A stretch of 64,000 nt of DNA, from the NCBI GenBank assembly GCA_009792885.1, contig WMCF01000056.1:539760-603759 (forward strand), in the 5' to 3' direction. A program made the position numbers and the translations under genes. This stretch comes from Eremophila alpestris peregrina (taxonomy: Eukaryota; Chordata; Aves; Passeriformes; Alaudidae). Positions 25,436 through 36,947 of the stretch are shown here, piece after piece. Below the pieces are notes generated by a model. That model was not told where the DNA came from. It worked only from the letters and a program-made list of their open reading frames with translations, and ran no database searches. The stretch's first letter is position 1. Each line of letters begins with the position of its first letter.

Positions 25436-25590
25436 CTGATCCTACAGGAAAGAGGGACAAAGAGAGAGAGAGAGACAACGCTGATGCAAACTCAGTGACT
25501 TGTCCAAGGTCATGCAGCAGGTGCTGGGGCTGGAGAGCTGAGGTCACCAGCCTGGAGCTTCTGCACCAGCCTGCACTGAACTGTCTCAAT
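25436..25590 (-). mobile_element. MIR-like SINE remnant
   Basis: The block ctcagtgacttgtccaaggt followed by catgcagcaggtgctggggc and 'tggagagctgaggtcacc' matches the MIR core in reverse complement (gtgacttgcccaaggtcacacagc). Upstream, 'cctacaggaaagagggacaaagag' fits the MIR segment equivalent to tacagatgaggaaactgagg. An AG microsatellite lies within it (about 25460-25475). It is heavily diverged, as expected for this Mesozoic family. Confidence 0.65.
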
Positions 25591-27360
25591 AAGTGAAGGC
25601 TCTGGATCAAGTGTAAATGTTTAAATTATAAGAAAATTTTATTCTTCAAAAACAGTAGTAAAAAAAATGGTTTATAACTTTTTTATCTCCTGCTCAAGAA
25701 AATAAAAATAATAAGACAGGTTTCTTGCAGAAAGGACAGGTTTTCCAGGAAAGAATTTACACAACAGAATAGTTAACAAGTCAGTTAGATAATGACTAAG
25801 ATAAAATAATGATGCTGGATGCCTTGGCAAAGCATCAGAGAAATGTTCCAAAAATCTTGTCTAAAAGTCTGCAGCAGTTGACGTTTTGTTTCTATCGCAC
25901 GGAAGCTTCTTAGCCATGGAGGCATTGTCCTGCCCGATGGCTCCGGGACAAAGAGAAAGGAGTTCCCCAAGGAGAAAAACAATCCCCGAGTTGTACAAGC
26001 ACAAATGCAGAGTATTGCGAGGGGCTGCTTGTGCTGAATGGAGCCAGCGGATGGGACTCTGTATCCATGGTAGCTGAGGAGGTGACTCATGGCACCACTA
26101 TAAATACAAACTTGCCTGCAAAGAGCACGCTCGAGTAAAATCTGCATTTGTACTGCGTTTGCACGAAAAGCTTGAGACTCCACTTCCAGTGCATCCCTCA
26201 GGACGAGACACTGGTGTGGGACAGGAGAGAACCCACAGTCCCCCTGGTCCTTGTCCCAGCTGGTGGCACTCGGGGACATCGCACCCCCGCAGCAGCAGCA
26301 CATCCCTGGCTGAGGGAGGGGATCCTGCCATGCCATGAGGGCACCAAAGCACGGAGGGAACGTGGCTGTGCACAACTGCAAGAGCTCAGCTTACAGTAAT
26401 TCAAAATGTTTGCTTCGCTCAGGAGCAAGCCCCTGGCACGGCCAGTGCCATCGGTCACTAAGAACAGAGGAAAAGGAGGTTGCAAATGGCATAGCCATTA
26501 AACAGCTGCACACCTGGATCTCTCCTGGGAAGTAGGAACAGGGCACTAGAATATCTGAAAGTTCCTAGAAGGAATCGCAGCCCTTGTAAAGACATCAGGC
26601 AGAGCTCTGCTGGCAGCCTGGAATTCCCATCAGCAAATAGTTTAGAATGTTTGCGCTTGCTGAGGGACTGCAACTTGCTTGCTTCGGGAAAAAGGGGAAA
26701 AGGCAGCGTCTCCAAAGTGAGAGAAGTGCCATTTACTTGGGAGCCGGGGAGCTCAGTGCCCCTGGGGAGAATGCAAAGCCGTCTGTGGGTTTCAGACCGC
26801 GCTGCTCCCCCGGCCAAGGGAACGAGGCTGGAGACGCCCTCCCGCTACTCCCCCGGCTCAGTGGTGATGGATGGGAGTGAATCCGTGGGGAAAGAGCTGC
26901 CTTCACGGCTGCTCTGCACTTACAGATCCTTCAGAGATAGAAATAGGACTTAAAAACATATTATACCGAATTCTTAATGATTTTTAGGAGGCACAAATAA
27001 CTCATTACAAGCACCTTCTTCTGTCCGCATTGTTTAAACATCCCCTGGCTTGAGAAAGGTGGGGAAAAAAGTCAGAAAGCTGATTTGGTTCAATACTGCA
27101 AAACGCTTTGAAAAAAATAGTGGTGGACAAGCACTTCCTCTCCATTCAGGGTCACAAACCAGATGAAATCTTACTGCTCTGGTAATTTTTTGCAGGTATT
27201 ATTGTATGGCTTGAGATTCTGAAAAAATGGGAAGCTAATCAAATTGGAATCCCATTAGTATGTACCTTGTGTAAGATTAGCAATTTCACAGTATATTAAT
27301 TTTTTCCTAGATTAGTTTAAATGTGTAACAGCATTTGATTTAACAGAGCTGCATGGGCAG

Positions 27361-27378
27361 ACAGTGTTTCAACACTGT
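27361..27378. other. 18-bp inverted repeat
   Basis: ACAGTGTT and AACACTGT flank a two-base TC centre, giving a perfect 8-bp stem in otherwise unique intergenic DNA. It could be a dimeric protein-binding site or chance. Confidence 0.7.
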
Positions 27379-30300
27379 GAGCATCTGTTCTGAATTACCA
27401 AAATTCCAGCTCAAAAACAAATATTTCCCCTATAAATCAACCCAAACATTATTCTGAGTGTTGTAACAGATGCAAAATGATTCTGGCTCCCTCTGCCCTG
27501 TGGTTTGGCTCTTTCCTTTGACTTGATGTGAATATATTTATTTAAACACTTCAAGAAATACACATCTGAAAGGGCTATTTAAGCTTCCTTGTAGTGTGTC
27601 TGATGTTGGTTCAACGTTTACGGTCAGTTGACAGACTGCCTCATTAACTACAGAATCTATTAATTAGTGTTAGCTCTGGTTACAGCTTTGCAGATAAACC
27701 TGTTCTGGAGCAGCACTTCAAGTCCCACTCAAGTGTTCTGAACACTTTGGCCCAACAGCACAGAACTGATGAGCCTGATTTTTAAGAGGGGCAGAGTTTA
27801 TTTTGGGGTTTATATCCATTCTGTTCTGGCCTCTTTCAGTGGGCTCTTTGCCCCCATTGTTACTGCTGCTGGTCATCTTTCATGAGCTAAATGAATCAGA
27901 AGAGGTATTGATTTATCTGGCAGAAAGAAATGAGTTTTGTTTACTAAACATGAAATTTGGAAAGAGGCTTTGCAAGAGGGTTCCCAGTTAATGGTCTGAC
28001 TATGTGAATAAAAATGTTTACTTGGGCAGAAGCAGCAATTCAATACTTTGAGGTGTTTAACTGCATTAAGCTTCATATGAGCAACTGGGATTCAAGATAT
28101 TTTTTTTTAATAGTTTATATGTAACAGCCAGACAAAGAGAGAACTGAATTGTGGTATCATAAATAACTACACACTCCTGTATGGAGAAAAATCCTTTTGG
28201 TTCATCCCTCCTTGCTCAAAAACCCTTTGGGGACAGAAACAAGGCTGTGCTTTGAGGATGATGTTTTGGAGTTGTTAATCATTTTCTGTCTTAAATATTT
28301 GGAGAAAGACAGTGTGTGTGGACTAAATATAACCCTGCCTTCAGTGCTGGTTGGGAAATGGGAGTCCCAGGCCAGTTGTCTCCCACAAACAATGGGAACA
28401 TGTGGGCCACAGGGAGACAGGAGGATGGCAAAGGGAGCACTGCAGGACTCAGGAGTCTGTGTCAGTCAGTGAAAACCACACAGGGGGTTCAGCCATAAGA
28501 ACCTGCATTATTGCCCTGCAGGGATGCCAAAGTTGTGATGAAGTTGAGGGCCACATTTTCCAAAGGCAAGTTGTTAATAAGGCATAAGAGTAGAAGGGAG
28601 CTGCAGATCTATAAACCTGCATAAAAATGTGCATTTAGTTCAACATTTCTATTTGTAAAGAGATCAGAGCCCAATCTATATGCAGTAGGTTACTTCCTTC
28701 TGCCACATTATACATTAGCTTTATATATTGTTAATTAGACCTAATTTAGGCCTCAAAAAATCTCATTAAAATTCTGATTAGTGCTGTTGGCAAGCAGCCA
28801 TCTAAAAAGCCTCTATTTCTTTCTTTGATAAGTTTGAAGCCGCTATAACAAACATTAAAAATAAGATCACAGCCTTCTTTCTCCTGCCAATCAACAAAAT
28901 GTATTCTCCAGGTCAAAGTCATTTAAGGGAAAATACAGGAGGAGGACATCTTTATTTCCCTGCATGGATGCTGTCAGGTGGCCATAGAAAATGATATGTT
29001 TGTGCCCTTTGGCAGTTAAAAAAAAACAACCAACCAAAAAACCCCAAACCTAAGAAACTTGTTATGAAAATGCCAGTTGTAAGCCTTCAAAACCAACTTA
29101 ATCTGCAAGCCAATTAAAAAAGGGTTTTTTTAAAAAAGGCTTTAAAAATTAATGGGAATAAAAATATTACAAAGCTGGTTTAATATGAAACCAGTTCTGT
29201 CTGATGTTTTCTGCATAACTTTCTGCCTGATGCTTTCCATACAGCTTGTAGTCTAAATGCCTGGTCAGGAAAACATACAGACAAGATTATCTTTAGTCCA
29301 AATACAGTCAGTTATGCACCCACATTGCTGCAGATAAGGCCAGATAACTTTAAAAGAAATCATGGCATTAAAAAAAAAGGGAAAAAAAAAGTAAAAGGCA
29401 AAATAAAGCAACAAATAATAGCAGGGCTGCTCTGCTTCCTTGTGCCTGTGTATGTTGAGGGGTTGTTATGATACAGCTGCCAGCTATCATTGTATTCATC
29501 TCAATTAACTTCAACAGTTCACTTTAATGCAGAAAAACTTTACAAAGCTGAGCCCTGCTTGAAATGGCAAACACGAGATGTCTCTTTCAGTGTACATTGT
29601 GCACATCTGCCCTCGCAGGAGACACAAGCAATGAGCCTGGGCTGGCAGAGGTGCCACCAGGACTCTGCAGAGCTGCTGACTGCAGCAGGGGAGAGGCAGG
29701 AGGGCTCTGATCTGTCCCTGTCCCTCAGAGCACATTCCTGAGTGTGCAGCTGCTCCATCCTGCATCACCCTGGACACTGGTAAGACAAAACCTCTGTTTA
29801 TGGGAAAACACCACCTTTCCCCTCTGATAAGCACCCAGCCATGCCACTGAAATCCAGCTTTGGGAAGCTCTCCGTCAGTAAAGCTGATTCTGGGTTGGAA
29901 TATACGTTTTTTAAAAGTCCAACTTACAAATAATCTATTTTTCCAAGCACTTTTGTACTGTAATCTTTAGAGGTCAAATCAGCCTTTCTGTATCAAATAG
30001 AGAGATAAACACACCTAGAATCCAGGGTGCATTTGCCTCTTAAGAGTGTTCAGTCTCTCTGTTGCATTGATATTTGCATAAGCAGGTTTCCAAAACTCTG
30101 GGAAACCTGGCAGGCTGGTATTTAACATATTCTGATACGATATGGCAAGTAGTTAGCAGCTGAAATTCCTGATGGGAGATTGAAATAGTATAAATTGGGC
30201 CATAAGAGAAGTGGTAATTTAGCAGAATGCCCTGGCTGGGGGTACCTGGGCTACTCAGGAAGGGCACTGAGCTGGCAGGAATCTGCTCAGGTACTTCATG

Positions 30301-30834
30301 GAACTGAGAGAGGAAGTGCATTAAAAAGAGGGGGAAAAGAACATCCCCCCTCAGTCTCATCAACAAGATTTAATGGATCTAAACCTGCAAGACAAACTGC
30401 ATACACTTAATAATGTGCATTTCTGCACTACTTGCTGCTGTTACAATAATTCTTTGATAAGAAGACATAGTATGACTTTAATGCCTTTACGTTTAAGAAG
30501 CCTGATTTTTGTCTGTAGGAATTTTCCCAGTCTTCCACAGAAGGCCAGGTTTTCCTGCAAAAGATAAGAAAGGTTTATCACACTTCTGGGTTCTTAATAA
30601 TTTAAACCCATATAATTAAGAATTGGTCTGTGCTTTCTGCATTTTGTTTTTTCTAGAGGGCAACCTGGGAGCAAGGTGTTTGTCACAGAACTAATCACAG
30701 AAAGAAATCCCAAGCTCAGGGCAGCCTAGCAAGCCTGAAGCCCAGGGCAGCAATCACTTCAGTGGTTTTGAGAGAGCTCGTTGGAGAGCACGGGTTTGCA
30801 GTATCAAGCTGTACAGATCCCGAGCTGATAAGCC

Positions 30835-30975
30835 TATGCATGTGGAATTCTTCAGGCGAAATTCTGCCTGACCTTCCCCAGCTTGCCTCCAGCAAGCTCT
30901 CTGAAAGCAGCCATTTGAAGTCAGAGAAATCTGGGTCATTGACTTCAATAGAAACTCTGATTAAGGAAGGGATGA
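30835..30975. repeat. Possible ancient amniote repeat with inverted TTGAAGTCA arms
   Basis: TTGAAGTCA (30915-30923) and its reverse complement TGACTTCAA (30940-30948) are 16 bases apart. The phrase 'cattgacttcaatagaaact' closely resembles the 'cattgacttcaatgggag' motif of several old repeat families in amniotes. Family and exact ends are unknown. Confidence 0.3.
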
Positions 30976-32197
30976 TGCTCGGCTCCTGCACCTTTCACTC
31001 CTCCCTTCTGCCGCAGCTCTGCCTGGGGATGGGCTGTTTTATTCTGTGCTCGTGGGTGCTCTTCTTTCTCCAGTAAAACCAATGCCAAATTCCAAAATCC
31101 AAAATCAAACAGCCTGAGCATGTAAGAACAGCTATTTCTAAACTGTCTTTTTGCAGCACGCAAGCCAAGAGTGAAAAAGGAAGAGGAATGGAGTGCAGAG
31201 GAATAAACGGAAAGATCAAGTTGTTTTTCCCATTGGCACCAGCTGGGAGTTGTCCTTATTCAGGGGAAGGTCTGACTGCAAAACGGGCCAGCTACTCCCT
31301 TATCTCTCATCTCAATCCAGTTCTGTCATCTGGCTGCTTACACCTACTGGGTCTAAATAATTTGCCAAAGCACCAAAGGCATGAGGTGCCTGCAATGGCC
31401 TTGAGAGTCTGGTTAATGCTTTACAGGGAGAAGGCTGCTTTAAAAAGCAGAGCAGAGAATTTTTTCCAAAACTGTAGTCATCCCTGAGAGCCACACTTAC
31501 TGAGTTCAAACCAGGTCAGCTGCCCAGGCAAGAACATGTATTTGATCTACTCTGTCATGGTAAAGGCTGCCTGTAAACTTTGGCAGAGAAAATTATTAAT
31601 CTTTCAACTCACGGCATATAAGCAATGACTAGTAATACCTATTTTTCTGAGAACTGGAATGTCTTTTGGAATCAGTCCAGATTACTTAGGAGAAGTTCCC
31701 CTGCCATCACCCAAAAGCAGTTCCAAACCTGTCTCTCCCATATTCAATTAAACTTAAAAAAAAAAAAGGCGGGGGCAGCTCATGGTTCATTCAACAGGCA
31801 TTTTTGGTCTTGTGAGGAGCCCCAGCAGCTCACTCAGCTGCACTCCACCGGGACAATAAACATCCATTTTGCAGTAATTCAGTGCTGTGGGTAGCAGCTT
31901 TCACTTGGAAAATCAAGTGAGGGCTCTGGCCAGAACCTCTGTGGAGGGGAGGGAGGTGGGGGGGCAGGCATTGCTCCTCGGTGTCTCTCGACCTTCTCTT
32001 CAGAAGCTGCTGCTTTTCAGCTCAGTTGGGTGTGGGTATCTGAGCGTTCTCATGAGGCTTTTCATGGCCCTCCACGTCCTGCTCTGCGTCACACAGCTGG
32101 AAATGCACTGCCCTGTGAGGCCAGCCTGGGAACTTGCACTGCTTTGGGAAAGATCAGAACTAAAACAAAGGCTGAATCACGAGCCTCTTCCAATTCT

Positions 32198-32340
32198 CTC
32201 CTGTTTGGTTTTTTGGGTTTGGTTTGGTTTTTGGGGGTTTTGTTGTTGTCGTTGTTGGTTTGGTTTTTTTGTGGTTTTTGTTTGTTCGGTTGGGTTTTTT
32301 TTTTTTTTTTTTTTTTCCCTTTTCTTTCTTTTCTTTTTGT
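32198..32340. repeat. T/G-rich low-complexity tract with poly-T
   Basis: A run of TTTTGG-, GGGTTT- and GTTGTT-type words passes into a pure T run at 32295-32316 (22 bases) and then CT-rich sequence. It is strongly strand-asymmetric. Open frames across it (G/F/V-rich on one strand, K/N/Q-rich on the other) are compositional artefacts. Confidence 0.9.
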
Positions 32341-33695
32341 GCATCTCACTCAATCCTTTCATCCATTGTTTTGGCTCCCAAAGGGCTGAGGTGGAGATTC
32401 ACTCAGTGGATGAACCAGTGGGTATTTAAGGTACTGTAAACCATTTGCTTTTTCAATCTGTCCTGTGCCTTGACCTGAACACTTGTTCTGCATTATTTAT
32501 CCTCTCCATCTCGCAGCTTGTTCTCTGCCTGCTTACTTTTGCAACTCTTTTCTCCAGAAAGAACATATTTAACAGAGGAATGAACTGACAGTCACAGTTC
32601 AGCTGTGACCACACAGATACCTGACTAGAAGCTCTGCTCAGGTTTGACAGATCTCTCACACTGCACATACAGTACTGGCTCCCATTTAACCCTGAAAGAG
32701 AAAAGCCTGAATTCTTCAGACCAGTCTATATTTAAATACACACAGAGTTCTAGATCAGTGTACAATACCTGTCTCCTAGCACCGGGGTGGGTGTCTCTCC
32801 ATCTATCAGCAACCCTATTTCTGCTGAGCCATGATTATTGCAGTCTTCCTGCCCCACTTTTATCTACGTTTATGGAAAAAATATGTTCCAAGGTCCCTTG
32901 GAACATACTGGTCAGCTGGATCCCTAAAAAATCCACTTTCACTCCAGCTTTCTGTATGAGGAAAAAACCTGGCAGTCATGTTTCCAGGCGATATTTCCGA
33001 ACAGAATTCCCAATTTCCATTTCAGGCTATACCAAGGCAAGATGTAGAAGAATGGGAACTGCTGCAAAACAGTGGGGAAAAATGCATCTCATGAACCGTG
33101 CTAGAGATTTTTACTTAAACCCTGCAGTCCCTCCTTTGTAAAACGCGTTTAAAATAACTTGGAGCGGGGCGGGGGAAAACGGGGCGGGAGAGGGCGGGCG
33201 GAGGTTATTGAGTTGGCAGCGAAGAGGCACGAACAGATTCAAACCTAAGAGCAGGACCGAGAGCAGGCCAGGCCAAGGGATACCCAAACGCGGTCCCCTC
33301 AGTGCGAGGTCATGACCCGAGGCAGGTCGTGACCCGAGGCAGGGCTGACCCGCAGCGCTCTGTGCGCGGAGCTCCCGAGGGCCCGAGGGAGCCCTGCCCC
33401 AGCGAGGCCACGTCCCTCACGGGCCCCCGGCGTCGGACACAGAACGCAGCGGCGGGTGGAGGGCGGGGGGGACACAGGCGGGCGATGATGGGATCGGTGC
33501 CGGAGCCGCCGCTCGCCTCGGCGGCAGGAACGCATCGCACGGCAGGGCAAACAGCCCGCGGCAGGGCAAGCCTCCCGTGCCGGACACCCCTTTGCTCCGG
33601 CAGGATGCCTCCCCGGCCGGACGCCCATCCCTCGGCAGGACCGCTGCCGCCAGGACAGCCCTTTCCCCACAGGCACGGCCCCGCTCGGCCGCGGC

Positions 33696-33722
33696 GGGGG
33701 GGGGGGGGGGGGGGGGGGGGGG
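33696..33722. repeat. 27-base G homopolymer
   Basis: An uninterrupted run of 27 guanines inside the orphan CpG island, between ggcc-gcggc and cgcgggg. It can form a G-quadruplex and is also a common place for sequencing length error, so the true length is uncertain. Confidence 0.9.
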
Positions 33723-33780
33723 CGCGGGGAGCGCTGAGGGGGCCGTGCGCGCGCCCGCCCGCCGGCCCCGCCATTGGCCC

Positions 33781-33791
33781 AAAGTAGGTCA
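33781..33791 (+). promoter_or_regulatory. RORE-consensus match (ROR/REV-ERB site)
   Basis: AAAGTAGGTCA matches the WAWNTRGGTCA consensus of ROR and REV-ERB orphan nuclear receptors at every position. It sits just after an inverted CCAAT box and 20 bp before a CACGTG E-box, in the core of the orphan CpG island. Binding is not shown; the match alone is what is seen. Confidence 0.5.
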
Positions 33792-33810
33792 CGGCCCGCG
33801 CGCGCGCGCT

Positions 33811-33816
33811 CACGTG
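33811..33816. promoter_or_regulatory. E-box CACGTG
   Basis: Canonical CACGTG followed by AC, the form favoured by USF and usable by CLOCK:BMAL1. It lies in the orphan CpG island beside an RORE-consensus match. Confidence 0.5.
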
Positions 33817-34160
33817 ACGGCCCCGCGCGCGCTGCCCCCCGCGCCGCGTGACCGGCGGGCGGGGCCCCCGGGGGGCGCCGTGAGGGGAGCGGGGGCGCGT
33901 CCTTGTCCTTGTCGCTGTCACTCTCCGGGTCCTCCCCTCACGGACACGGCGCTGCCTCCCCCGCCGAGCCTCCGGCACCGCGGCCAGCGCTCTGCAGGTG
34001 TCGGGCTGCCCGGTTCCCCCTGTGGCCGCCCCGCGGTGCTCGGGACACGCTGCGGTCCAAACCGGGCCCGGCCCGTGGGACTCCGGCTGAGCATCCCCCG
34101 ACCGCACCCCGCAGCGGCCATCGGTGTCCGCGGGTGCTCGGGGACCGTGGGATGGTCCAG

Positions 34161-35714
34161 GGTGGTGATCATGTCCTCAGTGCACCTTGGCTGAAGGATC
34201 CCTTAAAACGTGTGAAGATTTTTCGACTTTAAAATGGCCTTGCAGATTGTCTTTGCTAATGATAATAATCACACGGAAAGAAATAAAATCATAACGGTAC
34301 ATTAACCGCTGGGTACTAGGTTTGAAAAGAATCAGATTTTTAGGCCATCGCAGTGATGGAAACAGCCATGAGCAGAAATATAAACATGGATTGAGATAAT
34401 TTTTTTTAAATATGGCACCTATCAAGATGTTTTCAATACAAAAACCAAGCAGCTGCATAGTCCTTCATAAGCCATAAAATAAACATTTTATGGGTGAATA
34501 CTAAGCTAAGAACTCAAAAATTGTATTGCAGTTGGAAAATGGAGAAATTCAGGTAGTGTATCATTAGCTCTGTTTTTTATTGTTTGGCTTTACCTGGGGT
34601 GCACCCTGTGGGGTCAGCTAGTGGTCAAAACAGCACGAAGGAATTGGGGACCACCTTTGGAAAAGTGTAGCAAGTAAAAATCAGTAATTTGTACAGACAA
34701 TAACATGCTGTCCTGATAGCCTGGAATTTAGGCTATTTGGGATGAAACCTGCCTGTGTAGCATGGCTGGAGTCAAATTGCTGTTCCTGTTGTGTGAGACT
34801 GAAAATAACAGCTCCAGCACCCTGCTCAGGTACTCTGCTCAGCTTTGCTGGCTGCTCTATAAATCAGGAAGAGTTATTTTGCCTTTCTCATCCAGTAAAT
34901 TCCCACTTCCTGCATGTTGGGAATGCAGGGTCTGTAATGACATAGTGCTCAGAGAGGCTTCCTTTTGTTCCACACTTACACTGATCTACCCATAATTTAC
35001 CCCATTCAGTGTCAAGCAATGAAGCAGTGCAGGTTTCCTGTCCTTCTGTGGTGTTGAAAATGCTGCTTCTTTCTGTTGATTTGGGTCAATAATCATAAAA
35101 ACTCAAGTAGTTATGCTCAAGTTGAGTTTCCATCCAAAACTAATCTTGTTACTGGGGTTTCCCAGTATCCCCATTACTTTCACATCTTCTATTCTATTTA
35201 CTCTGCTGCTTATCATATCTCCTAAATGTATCTATTTTTCTTTAGGTAGCATAGAAGAAACATTCTGTACCACATCTGCATATGGATTGGCAATCACCCG
35301 AGTCTTTGTGTCACTCATCTGTACCTCTGTAATTAAAGGTTTCCACTAACCAGCAATTTGGCCGTCTGAGGCAACGTTGGTACGTGTACAATCATTTAAT
35401 AATCCACGGCTTTTTTCCTTGCTTAGGTGACAATTAAAAACTTCTGTGCTGCTGCTATCACACCCCTGCTCCAGTCATGAACCATGTGGCATCTGTGGCA
35501 TCACAAGGTTCTTCCAAAACCTGCTCAGGCCATGCCCTGAGTCTGTTCCTGTCACGTGTTCTGTGGGGCCTGATGGTCACAATCCCCAATCTTCATGGTT
35601 TTGGTTGTGTCAGTGCACTTTTATTGATTTGAATGTTCTTTGGACTTTCATCAGTTGCTTGTTTTAGGCAGATCATTTAACAAGACACTGATCAGTGCAC
35701 CTAATAATAGATCA
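34161..35714. other. Intergenic, nothing recognised
   Basis: AT-rich sequence between the orphan CpG island and the CR1 pair. I see no gene, repeat family or distinctive motif. Confidence 0.6.
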
Positions 35715-35965
35715 TTGGATTATAGAACATCCTGAGTTGAAAGGGACTGACAAGGACCATTGAGTACAAGCCCTGGCTCTGCACTGACACCCCAAAAATC
35801 CCACTCTGTGCCTGAGAGCATTGTCCAAATGCTCCTGGAGCTCTGGCAGCCTCGGGGCTGTGCCCATTCCCTGGGGAGCCTGTTTAGTGTCCCACCACCC
35901 TCAGGGGGAAGAACATTTTCCAACCTACCCCCCCCCCAACACAGTTCCAGCCATTCCTGAGTCCT
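35715..35965 (-). mobile_element. CR1 LINE 3' end fragment
   Basis: The block begins 'ttatagaacatcctgagttgaaagg' and continues with 'gaccattgagtacaagccct', then gctcctggagctctggcagc and 'ccattccctggggagcctgt'. These are the reverse complement of successive CR1 3' segments. It is 5' truncated and diverged, inserted in the opposite sense to HLF. Confidence 0.88.
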
Positions 35966-36379
35966 GTTCCTGTTCACACACATGATAGATACAGTAGATA
36001 CATGAGGGGAGAGCATAACTCTTCCTCAGGCAGCTTTTATTTCTAAATACTGGGCAGTTTCTGCACATAACTTATCTTTATTTGCTTCTAGTGAATATTT
36101 ATGATTATTTATATTTGTTGATGGTTAAAAGCTGACTTTTGAGGAAAGAGTCACAAATAAACAGAGATGGTAAAACTTTGCAAAATGCAATCCAAAAGAA
36201 AACACAAATGAGAAGAAGAGATACAGATGCCCACAGGCACCTGAAGGGTGAAGTTACTCTGGGATGAATGCAGTTCTTGCCCAGCCTGCATGGGCTGAAG
36301 GCCCAAGGAAATGGAAAAGTCAACTGTGCTTGAATGAGGATCATGGTGAGTGGGGAGGAAGGTCTCATTTGTGTAAAAA

Positions 36380-36910
36380 CGGGGGCCTGGGGAGTCTTAG
36401 TGCATGACAAGTTAACTGTGAGCTGGCAGTGTGCCCTTGAGGCCAGGAGGGCAGTGGGACCCTGGGGTGCATTGGGAAGAGTGTGCCCTCTACCCTGATG
36501 AGGTACATCTGGAGTGCCGTGTCCCATCCTGGGCTGCTCAGGACAAGAGAGATGAGGAGCTGCTGGAGAGAGTCCAGCAGAGGGGATCCCCAGAGAGGGG
36601 ATCTAAACAATGCATATAAATATCTCCAAGGCGGGTGCCAGGAAGATGGGTCTAGACTCTTTTTGGTGGTGCCAAGTGACAGGATAAGCAAAACCAGCCA
36701 TAAACTAAACCACAAAAAGTTCCACCTCAACGTGAGGAAAAATTTCTTTCCATGGAGGGTGGCAGAGCCCTGGAACAGCTGCCCATGGAAGGCTGTGGAG
36801 TCTCCCTCTCCGGAGACATTCCAAACCCACCTAGACACGTTCCTGGGCAGGAGAGTTGGACTGGGTGATCTCCGGAGGTCCCTTCCAGCTCGAAGGGTTC
36901 TGTGACATGG
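36380..36910 (+). mobile_element. CR1 LINE 3' end, about 500 bp
   Basis: A longer CR1 remnant in sense orientation. Its degraded frame still shows the CR1-type peptide stretches KFHLNVRKNFF and ESPSPETFQTHLDTF. The 3' end reads 'gttggactgggtgatctccg', then gaggtcccttccagctcgaa and ttctgtgac, the usual CR1 terminus. Frames are broken and the 5' part is missing, so it cannot be active. It abuts the start of the HLF CpG island. Confidence 0.92.
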
Positions 36911-36929
36911 CAAGAACCCTGCTCGTGCT

Positions 36930-36947
36930 GGTGACAGCGCTGTCACC
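36930..36947. promoter_or_regulatory. HLF: 18-bp perfect palindrome of inverted TGACAG sites
   Basis: GGTGACAGCGCTGTCACC equals its own reverse complement. It contains two inverted TGACAG words, the core recognised by MEIS/PKNOX/TGIF homeodomain proteins, and a third TGACAG follows at 36954-36959. It lies about 700 bp upstream of the HLF start codon at the edge of the CpG island. The palindrome is seen; binding is inferred. Confidence 0.5.

Larger units (their letters stand above)
25591..33159. other. Intergenic region between STXBP4 and HLF
   Basis: No gene is recognisable. The longest open frame outside CpG-rich DNA is 198 codons on the minus strand (25785-26381), with no similarity I recognise. 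The stretch 27190-29420 is free of recognisable repeats and AT-rich, with homeodomain-like TAATTA-type words, and may include conserved regulatory DNA. A probable ancient repeat lies at 30835-30975 and a T/G low-complexity tract at 32198-32340. The rest appears unremarkable. Confidence 0.55.
33160..34160. promoter_or_regulatory. Orphan CpG island, candidate promoter upstream of HLF
   Basis: About 1 kb of very GC- and CpG-dense sequence with sharp edges, flanked by AT-rich DNA. It opens with GC boxes and a G-quadruplex-type series of six G tracts (33166-33198). It contains an inverted CCAAT box (ATTGG, 33773-33777), an RORE-like site (33781-33791), a CG-alternating run (33797-33809) and a CACGTG E-box (33811-33816). 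Such islands usually mark transcription starts. No coding exon is recognisable in it; the long frames on both strands are low-complexity products of GC richness. It lies 3.5-4.5 kb upstream of the HLF start codon, so it may serve an alternative HLF first exon, a divergent non-coding RNA, or a distal enhancer-promoter. Confidence 0.75.

Noticed and set aside
25785..26381. 198-codon minus-strand open frame
   Set aside because: It is the longest frame outside the islands, but it has no recognisable domain, is rich in Cys and Ser in a GC-richer patch, has open frames on the opposite strand too, and shows no splice or promoter context.
32030..32389. G/F/V-rich and K/N/Q-rich frames on opposite strands
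   Set aside because: They are direct translations of the T/G low-complexity tract.
33310..34194. Overlapping open frames of 205-265 codons on both strands
   Set aside because: They lie in a CpG island where stops are rare, are rich in Gly, Pro, Arg and Ala on every frame, cross the G27 run, and match no family I know.
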